Position numbers and translations under genes: made by a program | The notes under the pieces: model-generated | What the model was told of the DNA's origin: nothing | Databases searched by the model: none | What the model saw: the letters and a program-made list of their open reading frames with translations, nothing else | Source of the DNA: Flaviflexus massiliensis | GTDB taxonomy: Bacteria > Actinomycetota > Actinomycetes > Actinomycetales > Actinomycetaceae | DNA length: 64,000 nt | Reading direction: 5' to 3' | Assembly: GCF_001375495.1 (NCBI RefSeq) | Contig: NZ_LN831057.1 | Location: 62,001-126,000 of the forward strand | Shown here: positions 55,301 through 62,721 of the stretch, piece after piece | How positions within the stretch are numbered: position 1 is the stretch's first letter | How the letters are laid out: the number at the start of each line of letters is the position of its first letter

Positions 55301-55871
55301 TGCTCTCGAAGAGCGTCACACCTACCTGTCGAACCAGCTCGATGATCTGAGGAAGTCTAAGGCTGATCTCGTTCAGATCGTCAACGATATTGATGAGAAG
55401 GTTCAGTCAGTCCTCAGCACAGCCTACGAGGACGTTCAGAATGCCTTCGTCCAGGTTTTCGATACCCTCTTCCCGGGAGGGGAGGGACGGCTCGTGCTCA
55501 CGGGCGATGATCCGCTCACCGCGGGCATCGAGATCGAGGCCAGGCCCCCAGGCAAGCGAGTCAAGCGGCTCTCGCTCCTGTCGGGTGGTGAGCGGTCTCT
55601 GACGGCGCTCGCGTTCCTCGTCGCCATCTTCAAGGCACGGCCCTCGCCGTTCTACGTTCTTGACGAGGTTGAAGCGGCTCTTGATGATGTGAACCTGGGG
55701 CGGATGCTCAACATGTTTCGAGACCTTCAGGACTCCTCCCAGCTCATCGTCATCACCCACCAAAAGCGGACCATGGAAATCGCGGACACGATCTACGGGG
55801 TTGCCATGAGGGAAAAGGGCGTCTCGACGGTGATCTCACAGAGGTTGAAGGAGCTCAGCCCAAGCACGTAA
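52326..55871 (+). CDS. smc: chromosome segregation protein SMC
   Basis: 1181 aa. Walker A G-P-N-G-S-G-K-S (31-38), two long coiled coils, a hinge near residues 510-680, the C-terminal signature L-S-G-G-E (1085) and Walker B F-Y-V-L-D-E-V-E-A-A-L-D. Structural maintenance of chromosomes; acts with ScpAB. GTG start; no strong ribosome site seen. Confidence 0.97.
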   Translation: MHLKQLTLRGFKSFATATTLTFEPGINCVVGPNGSGKSNVVDALSWVMGEQGAKTLRGGSMADVIFAGTADRPALGRAEVSLTIDNSDGALPISYTEVTISRTLFRSGGSEYAINGSPVRLLDIQELLSDTGMGKEMHVIVGQGRLDSVLQATPEERRSFIEEAAGVLKHRRRKEKALRKMESMETNLNRLADLTTELRRQLGPLARQAQAARNAQVIQAELRDAQARLLADDIAQVQARLSAAEEDEGRMRARREELASKRSEVREEVAHLEEERAKANPIIADLTESWQRLSTQAERFSSLVNLAGERARSLSSHQETQRKESPEEIRSRAATVRAEETELKHRAEETERTLTAAITKRETAENEEKELDREISSLSRTIADRREDAARLSGRIVTATSRVQSLTEERERVESARDAAKIREEDARTKVASAEESIVAHDGGNDDLSKEHEKLSEQVASAKEGLTAARNEQSEARGRRDISNTRAETLALSLEPEDGSTQVLENVHGITGWLRTHLEVTDGWEAAAEAALGDLAEALTAADVDSAISALRYVREGEGGRVVLAVEGRETQADRELQEQAKRALEQVGVSTDDAILATEAVGGWNGLDEVLAGTILATDLTLAGRLVTAGAPRVVTREGDAVGPGSARGGSVSEASILARQAAARTARSEADQAALDLEKANAAVEKAQATLDDIEGRYAATSSELHTRDAQLAAATAQLGVLRQSLSAARAEVERNTQRLERIGVELAQRQEELAGLESDREAQDVAPEDLESKLAAAQARKTTLHETTVAARSEETEARLALRIAQERSTVIAGKADSLERHARTEEARLVEEQRRKARRAHHATIARQVATLASETLTRVEAARDTAARLRKEAELGRSDRDVALAQARQRLEEVQEKLAEVDDATNRRDIAKAEQRILLEQLSDKARVELAMGAEELVNEFGPLVQVPGEDGPTPYVRDEQQKRFEQSQRKLARLGKINPLALEEHAALEERHTYLSNQLDDLRKSKADLVQIVNDIDEKVQSVLSTAYEDVQNAFVQVFDTLFPGGEGRLVLTGDDPLTAGIEIEARPPGKRVKRLSLLSGGERSLTALAFLVAIFKARPSPFYVLDEVEAALDDVNLGRMLNMFRDLQDSSQLIVITHQKRTMEIADTIYGVAMREKGVSTVISQRLKELSPST

Positions 55872-56040
55872 CGGTTGAGTTATGTCTGAAATGTCGGCGT
55901 GACCCACTGCTCGAATTGATTTCCCAATACGCCCGGAAACATCCAGCGAGTGTGAGTTCACAGCTAGCTTAGATTACAATTCGGTCACTTGCCGTGTTCG
56001 AGCATGTCTTATTCGTGCAGGTCCAGCCATAATTAGAAGC

Positions 56041-56283
56041 GTGAGTATTGGAATGTTTCTTGCGCTTGTCGGGTTGGTCCTCCTCGTCATCTCTATTGTC
56101 ATGTTGGTGCGCCGCGACCCCGATGCTGCGAATACGTGGGACGAAACGGTGGGTCTCGTGAGCGAGTCCTACAGCGCCCTGCGTAAAAGGGAACTCGGAA
56201 GTCTTGAAGACCAGATCGATGACGTGTCGCTCGGTGATTTCTTCTCCCACGCTGGGCACGAATCCTCACGCAAGACTTCATGA
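56041..56283 (+). CDS. small single-pass membrane protein
   Basis: 80 aa. One hydrophobic segment (residues 2-23), then a charged cytoplasmic tail. GTG start; its stop overlaps the kinase start by ATGA, so translation is coupled. No known family. Confidence 0.6.
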   Translation: MSIGMFLALVGLVLLVISIVMLVRRDPDAANTWDETVGLVSESYSALRKRELGSLEDQIDDVSLGDFFSHAGHESSRKTS

Positions 56284-56897
56284 CACGTATCGACGTTCCC
56301 TCTCAGCTACTCGACCGCGCACGGCAACTCGCCACTACGCGCACAATTCTTGGTATCGCCGGTGCACCCGGTGCTGGTAAATCCACCCTCGCTCACGCCA
56401 TTCAGGAATCCTTGGGGGAGTCGTGTGTTGTGGTGGGCATGGATGGTTTCCACTACACAAATGATGAACTCGTCAGGTTGGGAAGGCGTGATCGGAAGGG
56501 AGCACCCGACACGTTTGACGCTCACGGATACATTTCACTTCTCCAGCGCATCCGCACCGAACCCAACGACATTTATGCGCCTGCCTACCAGCGTGGCATC
56601 GGAAACTCTATCGCCTCCGCCATCCGTATCCCCTCCACCGCCACCCTTGTCATCACCGAAGGCAACTACTTGCTCATGAACGAGGAACCGTGGGCTGGAG
56701 TGAAGGAGCTGCTCGATGAGTCCTGGTTTGTGGAAGTGAACGAGAACTTAAGGATTTCCCGTCTTATCGAACGCCACGTTGCCTCGGGCAAGGATCCTGA
56801 CGCAGCAAAGGCCTGGTCACTTGGACCGGATCAAGCTAATGCGGAAATCATTGCAAAAACCCGTGACCGTGCCGACCGCATCGTCACCCTCGATTAG
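56280..56897 (+). CDS. P-loop nucleoside/nucleotide kinase family protein
   Basis: 205 aa. Walker A G-A-P-G-A-G-K-S-T, V-G-M-D-G-F-H as the switch motif and E-G-N-Y-L-L as Walker B-like; this is the uridine-kinase/phosphoribulokinase-like family (FrcK/YggC type). Substrate unknown. Coupled to the small membrane protein upstream. Confidence 0.82.
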   Translation: MTRIDVPSQLLDRARQLATTRTILGIAGAPGAGKSTLAHAIQESLGESCVVVGMDGFHYTNDELVRLGRRDRKGAPDTFDAHGYISLLQRIRTEPNDIYAPAYQRGIGNSIASAIRIPSTATLVITEGNYLLMNEEPWAGVKELLDESWFVEVNENLRISRLIERHVASGKDPDAAKAWSLGPDQANAEIIAKTRDRADRIVTLD

Positions 56898-57086
56898 CAG
56901 ACCTACACTTTTAGACCCACCCCAACGGCATCGATACTCGTGACGAAGCCAGTTGTACCCTCTCGGTTGATCCGCGGGCGAGCAAGGGACCTGCCGCGAG
57001 TCCTTCGGCCAAGTATGTGACATGGAGAGGCTTGTGAGGGACTGGGAATTGCGACAGCCACTCACAAGAACTAAGTACTAGTCTCT

Positions 57087-57906
57087 CTATTTGTTTTCTG
57101 CCGTGACACGGTCACGGGAAGCAATGAACGCATCAACGCAGGCGTCGATGTCGGCCTCACTGTGGGCGGCAGAGAGTTGAACACGAATCCGTGCCTCGCC
57201 TCGGGGGACCACGGGGAACGAGAATGCGGTGACGTAGACACCGAGCTTGAGCATGTCGTCAGCAATCTGACCTGCCAGCCTCGCACCGTCTTCGCCGGGG
57301 AACATGACGGCGATGATGGCGTGGGAGCCAGGGAGAAGATCGAATCCCGCCTCGGTCATTCGCTCCCTGAAATGCGTGGCGTTCTTTTCAAGTGTCTCGC
57401 GCAGATGACGCTTCCTTCAGAGCTTTCTCGAGCCCCACCATGTCCCGATTCGCGTACCGAAAACGTTGGGCTTTTGAGAGGCGGACGCCGTCGATGATGG
57501 AGGCGTGGTTGAGGGAATCGGAAATGACTGCGTCCTCGGCAGTGAGTAGCACTTCGAAAAGTGCCCCGTTCGCGTCAAAACAGGAGGGGAAGAGGATCGC
57601 TGCCTCCTTACCCACGAAGTCGGCAATCTCCTGTTCGAGGAGTGAGTGTGCCTCGTGAGTACCGCAAATAAAGCGGACGGAGGCGGCCCCGAATCCCATC
57701 TCGTCCAAACCTTCGTGTGCGGCGGCAATAATCTCAGGATTGTTGGCAAGACCGAGATAGTTGTTGGCACAGAAGTTAAGGGCAGGGCCCTTCGAGGTGG
57801 TGATGTGCGGGGCTTGTGGTGAGGTGAGGAGCCGTTCCCTCTTTGTCAGTCCGGCCTCTTCAATGTCTGCCAGTTCTCCAGCGAGCTGGTCCGTGAACGT
57901 CACCAT
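57087..57906 (-). pseudogene. kbl: 2-amino-3-ketobutyrate CoA ligase, internally deleted and frameshifted
   Basis: The N-terminal ~168 residues ([27 protein letters not shown]) match Kbl and end at about 57395. The reading then resumes in another frame ([15 protein letters not shown], then V-V-P-R-G-E-A-R-I-R-V-Q). By comparison with E. coli Kbl about 135 residues are missing, including the PLP lysine. The gene cannot make active enzyme. It overlaps the tdh stop by 7 bases. Confidence 0.88.
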
Positions 57907-58976
57907 GAGTTACTCCAATCGATCAATACTTTTCCTGCATGGCCAGACCCCGCAGCCTCGAATGCTTCCTGCCACCGCTCGGCAGGGAACCTGTGAGTGA
58001 TGAGTGTGCGGAGTGCTTCTCGTAGCGGCTCGGAGGAGAGGAGAATGGTGGTGGCCGTGTACCAGGTGTCAAACATTTCCCGTCCGTACACGCCCGTGAT
58101 GGTGAACATGCGGGTGATCACCCGATTCCAGTCAATCCTGTATGGGTGCGCGGGCAAGCCCAGCATTGCAATCTTCCCGCCGTGCGTCAGATTGTTGATG
58201 ATCGAGTCCATGGCCCTCGGGCTTCCCGACATTTCAAATGCCACATCGAAGCCCTCCTTCATGCCCAAATCCCGCTGCAGATCGGCAATGTCCGTCGTGG
58301 TGGCATTGACCAGGACAACTGCCCCGTAGCCGTCGAAAGCCTTGCGTGCCAGGTCGAGTCGATCGTCGAAGACATCGGTGAGAACGACATGGCGGGCGCC
58401 TGCATGACGGGCGATGAGGGCGGACATGATCCCAATCGGGCCGGCCCCTGTGATGAACACATCCTCACCGGTGAGGGGATACTGAAAGGCCGTGTGGACC
58501 GCATTCCCAAAAGGATCGAAGATTGCACCCAGTTCGGGATCAATCTCCGGTGGTTGCACCCAGACGTTGTGGGCGGGAACGGTCACGTAGGTCGCGAAGG
58601 CACCGTCACGGTCGACTCCGATGGAGGAGGTGCGGATGCACATGTGGTGCCTCCCGCCGCGGCAGTTGCGGCACCTGCCGCAAATGACGTGACCCTCGAC
58701 TGAAACACGATCGCCTATCCGGAGTACATCGGAACGATCGTCTCGTTCCACGCCGGGGCCAAGGTCGACGATTTCACCGAAGAACTCGTGGCCAATGACC
58801 TGACCGGGGGAGACATGGGCGGCCGCGAAATCGTCCCATTCCAGGATGTGGAGGTCGGTTCCGCACAACCCTGCATGAAGGACTTTGATCTTGACTTCGT
58901 CATGCCCTGGTGTGGGTTCAGCGACGTCACGTAACTCTAATCCGGGACCCTGTTTGGGCTTGACCAGAGCTTTCAT
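57900..58976 (-). CDS. tdh: L-threonine 3-dehydrogenase
   Basis: 358 aa Zn-dependent MDR enzyme oxidising threonine to 2-amino-3-ketobutyrate. Cys38 in L-C-G-T-D-L-H, G-H-E-F-F-G, the structural-zinc C-G-R-C-x2-C block and G-A-G-P-I-G-I cofactor motif are intact. AAGGAGG ribosome site. Its product would normally go to Kbl, which is broken here. Confidence 0.94.
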   Translation of the reverse strand: MKALVKPKQGPGLELRDVAEPTPGHDEVKIKVLHAGLCGTDLHILEWDDFAAAHVSPGQVIGHEFFGEIVDLGPGVERDDRSDVLRIGDRVSVEGHVICGRCRNCRGGRHHMCIRTSSIGVDRDGAFATYVTVPAHNVWVQPPEIDPELGAIFDPFGNAVHTAFQYPLTGEDVFITGAGPIGIMSALIARHAGARHVVLTDVFDDRLDLARKAFDGYGAVVLVNATTTDIADLQRDLGMKEGFDVAFEMSGSPRAMDSIINNLTHGGKIAMLGLPAHPYRIDWNRVITRMFTITGVYGREMFDTWYTATTILLSSEPLREALRTLITHRFPAERWQEAFEAAGSGHAGKVLIDWSNSW

Positions 58977-58989
58977 TCCTACCTCCTTG

Positions 58990-59009
58990 TAGTGTGTAGC
59001 ACCACACTA
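58990..59009. promoter_or_regulatory. inverted repeat upstream of tdh
   Basis: TAGTGTG-N6-CACACTA, 7-bp perfect arms, sits just upstream of the tdh ribosome site. A candidate repressor operator, possibly GntR-like in shape. Confidence 0.5.
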
Positions 59010-59195
59010 GCCCCAAGAGGAGACTGAACGCGTAGGAAACGGACAAACCCGCACGCCGCTCTGATCGCTGATCTGATCGCCGGTCAGACCAGCCTCTGGT
59101 AAAACTGGATTCCTCACTTGTTATGAATGTGGATTGCTCCTGGTCAAAGAGCGGCCTGGGTGTACTCGGGGTGGAAGATGGGGGAAACTGGTGTC

Positions 59196-60362
59196 ATGCC
59201 AGAAACTCTCTATATTGTTCTAGCCGTCATCGTGGTGCTCGGCGTTGTCATCGGCCTGTATGCAGGATCGAAGAAGCGTAAGGGTGACCAGTACCGTCTC
59301 GACGAGACCACAACGCCCGTCATCACCGATGAGGAAGCCAGGGCCGATCAGGCCGTTGCCGAACCGGATGTGGTGTCCGATGAACCGGTGGTGGAAGATG
59401 CCCCGGTTCCCACCCTGGAAACCCCGGAATCCGTTCCCTCCCGCATGCAGCGCCTGCGCGCACGCCTTGCACGCTCCGGTTCCATGGGCAAGGCCCTCCT
59501 CTCCATCCTCTCCCGCGCAGACCTCTCGGAAGACGACTGGGACGAGATTGAAGAAACCCTCCTCGCAGCCGATGTTGGCCTGGAAGCCAGCGACGATCTC
59601 ATGGAGAAGCTCCGCACCGAAACCAAGGTGCGTGGCACGACCGATACGAGCGTGGTGCGAGAGATCCTGCGCGAACAGCTCCTTGCCCTCGTTGATCCCT
59701 CGCTCGACCGAACCCTGGATACCACCCCAGGTGTTGGAGATGATGGTCAGCACCACCCCGCCACCGTTCTCGTCGTTGGCGTCAACGGGACCGGCAAGAC
59801 GACGACCATCGGCAAGCTCTCCCGCGTACTCGTTGCCGAAGACAAGACCGTAGTCCTCGGTGCTGCGGACACCTTCCGTGCAGCAGCTGCAGAGCAGCTC
59901 GCCACCTGGGGCGAACGCGTCGGAGTTGACGTTGTTCGTTCGGACATTGAGGGAGCAGACCCCGCATCGGTTGCCTTCGAGGCCGTTGCTGAGGGACGTA
60001 AGCAGAACGCGGATGTTGTCGTTGTCGATACTGCAGGTCGCCTCCAAAACAAGGCCGGCCTCATGGATGAACTGGGCAAGATTAAGAGGGTCATGGAGAA
60101 GCAGGCCCCGGTCCGCGAAGTTCTCCTCGTTATCGATGCCACCACCGGTCAGAACGCCATGTCCCAGGCCAAGGTGTTCTCCGAAGTCGTGGGCATCACC
60201 GGCATCGTCCTCACCAAGCTTGACGGCACCGCCAAGGGCGGCATCGTCATCAACGTTCAGCGCACCCTCGGAGTTCCCGTCAAGTTCGTTGGACTTGGCG
60301 AAGGTGCAGATGATCTCGCACCGTTTGATCCGGAAGGATTCGTCGACGCCCTCCTCAACTAG
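59196..60362 (+). CDS. ftsY: signal recognition particle receptor FtsY
   Basis: 388 aa from ATG 59196. N-terminal membrane segment (about 2-22), an acidic linker, then the NG domain with G-V-N-G-T-G-K-T-T (195-203), D-T-A-G-R and T-K-L-D-G-T-A-K-G-G. Docks SRP at the membrane. An ATG at 59178 in the same frame is an alternative start. Pairs with ffh 2.4 kb downstream. Confidence 0.95.
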   Translation: MPETLYIVLAVIVVLGVVIGLYAGSKKRKGDQYRLDETTTPVITDEEARADQAVAEPDVVSDEPVVEDAPVPTLETPESVPSRMQRLRARLARSGSMGKALLSILSRADLSEDDWDEIEETLLAADVGLEASDDLMEKLRTETKVRGTTDTSVVREILREQLLALVDPSLDRTLDTTPGVGDDGQHHPATVLVVGVNGTGKTTTIGKLSRVLVAEDKTVVLGAADTFRAAAAEQLATWGERVGVDVVRSDIEGADPASVAFEAVAEGRKQNADVVVVDTAGRLQNKAGLMDELGKIKRVMEKQAPVREVLLVIDATTGQNAMSQAKVFSEVVGITGIVLTKLDGTAKGGIVINVQRTLGVPVKFVGLGEGADDLAPFDPEGFVDALLN

Positions 60363-60402
60363 CGAGGTAAACGAATTCACTGTCCGTGCAGGACGTGTAG
60401 TG

Positions 60403-60434
60403 AAGTGGCGGCCCTGACTTGGGCCGCCACTTTT
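60403..60434 (+). terminator. terminator after ftsY
   Basis: AAGTGGCGGCCC-TGACTT-GGGCCGCCACTT followed by TT. Confidence 0.9.
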
Positions 60435-60615
60435 CATGTAGTCGGCGTCGAGGGCATCAGGGCATCAAGAGCGTGCACGGAGTATGTGGCGTACTTCGTG
60501 TAGCGGGCGCATAGGGTTATTTGGAGTTGATTTTCCTCGTCGCTAGGGCCGATCAGAGCCTGCTGTAAAGGAAGATTGAGAGTCTTTTCTCTGAGGTAAA
60601 GAACGAGAACTTACC

Positions 60616-60651
60616 TATTGATTTTCGATAGATATCTATCGAAAATCAATA
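60616..60651. promoter_or_regulatory. 36-bp perfect palindrome abutting the DUF2975 gene start
   Basis: An 18-base arm TATTGATTTTCGATAGAT is followed directly by its exact reverse complement with no spacer. It ends one base before the ATG at 60653 and occupies the place of the ribosome site. A likely operator for the HTH protein encoded one gene downstream, or a dimer-of-dimers site. Confidence 0.8.
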
Positions 60652-60652
60652 G

Positions 60653-61147
60653 ATGAATCTTTTTGATCGTCGCCCTTCGCTTGCCTCAGTAGTCATGACG
60701 GAGGGATTCTTGGCGGCTCTGTTTCTGCTTGGAGTTGGAGCGATAGCGCTCCTGCCTAGCGTGTCGGCGGAAGTGGCCATCAGCCTTCCCGAATACGCGG
60801 ATCTGCGTAACCCGTTACTTGCGGCTGCGATCGCCCTCGTACTTCTCGGTCTGATTGCCCTCGCCATGATCGCGCTGCTCGTTCAACGCATTTACTCCGG
60901 CAGTATGCTCATGCGCTCGTCACTGCTGTGGGTGGATGTTCTCGTTGTGACTGCCGTGTGGGCAGTCGCGCTCATCACCTCCGGATCGTTTGTTATCAGC
61001 AACGGTCAGGCTGGAAGCCCGTTCCTTTTGGTCGTTCAGGTCATCGGGTGCCTGACTCTCCTTGCTATTGCCAGCATCACCCTCGTTCTCCGCTCCCTGC
61101 TCAGTAACGCCATTGACATGCGGACCGAACTGGACGAGGTCGTGTGA
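60653..61147 (+). CDS. DUF2975 family membrane protein
   Basis: 164 aa, four membrane helices (F-L-A-A-L-F-L-L-G-V; A-A-A-I-A-L-V-L-L-G-L-I; V-L-V-V-T-A-V-W-A-V; L-V-V-Q-V-I-G-C-L-T-L-L). DUF2975 proteins commonly sit beside a small YozG-like HTH regulator, as here. No ribosome site; translation may be leaderless or linked to the palindrome. Confidence 0.82.
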   Translation: MNLFDRRPSLASVVMTEGFLAALFLLGVGAIALLPSVSAEVAISLPEYADLRNPLLAAAIALVLLGLIALAMIALLVQRIYSGSMLMRSSLLWVDVLVVTAVWAVALITSGSFVISNGQAGSPFLLVVQVIGCLTLLAIASITLVLRSLLSNAIDMRTELDEVV

Positions 61148-61350
61148 TGGCAATCAGGGTCACGATTGATCGAATGTTGGCTGAGCGTGGCATGAGCGTC
61201 GGGGAGTTCGCCGATGCTGTTGGCATCACCCCAGCCAATGTTGCCGTTCTGAAGAATGGCCGAGCAAAAGCCGTGCGCCTTTCAACCCTCGACGCGATCT
61301 GCCGAGTGCTCGACTGCCAGCCCGGTGACATCCTCCTCTACGAAGAATGA
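61147..61350 (+). CDS. YozG-like HTH (Cro/CI-type) regulator
   Basis: 67 aa. The helix-turn-helix is M-S-V-G-E-F-A-D-A-V-G-I-T-P-A-N-V-A-V-L-K, followed by V-L-D-C-Q-P-G-D-I-L. Overlaps the DUF2975 stop by one base. Probable autoregulator acting on the palindrome upstream of the pair (inference). Confidence 0.88.
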   Translation: MAIRVTIDRMLAERGMSVGEFADAVGITPANVAVLKNGRAKAVRLSTLDAICRVLDCQPGDILLYEE

Positions 61351-61560
61351 CAGCGGTATTTTGCGACCAAGATTCGGGACTGGGTTTCAGGACTGGATTT
61401 CGGTACTCCAGACGAGGATTTATGGCAGGACGCTAAGCAGTGACATTTTCACAGGCTGTTCGTCATGGAGTGGCGATCGGGTACACATGCCCTAATCTAA
61501 AGGTGGTGCCGAAGCGGCCACGAATATTTGCGCCAAGGATGACGTGAAGGAAGGTTCACT

Positions 61561-62472
61561 ATGGATATTGCAGTTGTTGGATCGAACATGGTTGATCTCA
61601 TTACTTACATTGAGCGGATGCCAAAGATTGGGGAGACCCTCGAAGCGCCCGAGTTTGAGATGGGACCGGGTGGGAAGGGAGCGAACCAGGCCATTGCCGC
61701 TTCGCGACTTGGTGCCAAGGTGCGGATGGTGACCCGTGTTGGTAACGACATTTTTGCCGCGAACACGATTAAGAACTTCGAGAACAACGGGATCGACACA
61801 GAATGGGTGCTCGAAACCGAAGGCTCATCCGGAGTTGCACCAATCTTCGTTGACCAGGACTCCAACAACTCGATCGTCATCATCAAGGGTGCGAACGCAC
61901 TGCTCACTCCAGAAGATGTGGCAAATGCGGCTGACGCTATTGCCGAATGTGAGCTCCTCGTGCTTCAACTCGAGGTTCCGCTTGAAACGGTCTATGCCGC
62001 GATTGATCTTGCCGTTGACAAGGGTGTGCCGGTTCTTCTTAACCCGGCTCCTGCCGATACTCGCCTCGATCCCGAATATGTCGCTAAGTGCACGTACTTC
62101 GTGCCCAATGAGACGGAGCTGTCGCTGCTTGCTGGCAAGGACCTTGTCGAACTCGATGAGATTCGTGAAGCGGGAAAGAAGATCCTTGCGGAATCAAATC
62201 TTGAGAACCTGATCGTCACCCTCGGATCCCGTGGCAGCCTGTGGCTGACCGAAACGGACGATGTCCTTGTCGAATCCCTCAAGGTTGACGCTGTTGACTC
62301 CACGGGTGCGGGCGATGCCTTCATTGGCTGCTTCGCCACCTGCATCGTCAAGGGTGACGATGTTCCCGCAGCCCTCAAAACTGCATCCCGCTACGCCGCG
62401 AACTCCGTCACGAAGCGCGGTACCCAGTACTCGTATGCCACGGCAGAAGAGTTCGAGGCCTGGAAGCCGTAG
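61561..62472 (+). CDS. rbsK: ribokinase
   Basis: 303 aa PfkB family. N-terminal G-G-K-G-A-N-Q and C-terminal D-S-T-G-A-G-D-A-F (catalytic Asp about 252). Makes ribose 5-phosphate. AAGGAAGG ribosome site. Closed by a terminator; not next to a ribose transporter in this window. Confidence 0.92.
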   Translation: MDIAVVGSNMVDLITYIERMPKIGETLEAPEFEMGPGGKGANQAIAASRLGAKVRMVTRVGNDIFAANTIKNFENNGIDTEWVLETEGSSGVAPIFVDQDSNNSIVIIKGANALLTPEDVANAADAIAECELLVLQLEVPLETVYAAIDLAVDKGVPVLLNPAPADTRLDPEYVAKCTYFVPNETELSLLAGKDLVELDEIREAGKKILAESNLENLIVTLGSRGSLWLTETDDVLVESLKVDAVDSTGAGDAFIGCFATCIVKGDDVPAALKTASRYAANSVTKRGTQYSYATAEEFEAWKP

Positions 62473-62519
62473 CAATTGGTAAGTGGCTGGTGAAAGGTAG
62501 CCGAGACATTGGTGAGATG

Positions 62520-62547
62520 GTGGGGTGGAGTGCAGACTCCGCCCCAC
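62520..62547 (+). terminator. terminator after rbsK
   Basis: GTGGGG, GGAGT / ACTCC, CCCCAC stem-loop with a GCAG loop. Confidence 0.8.
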
Positions 62548-62721
62548 AGCCACGCTTAACTATGGATCCGTTAGGTGAGGTGGGGCCCGTTTTCCTGACC
62601 ATATTCAATACCCGGTAGAATGGTCGTTACCGTTCGGGTTGAGGCAGAGCCACGGGTGGATGGGTAGTGGTAGGACACCGGAAACGGCTACCCTTAACGA
62701 AGTCAAAGGAATAGGAAGACT

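Noticed and set aside
62600-62720. 4.5S/SRP RNA gene upstream of ffh
   Set aside because: A GGGTAG/CTACCC hairpin is present but the conserved SRP RNA core motifs are not.
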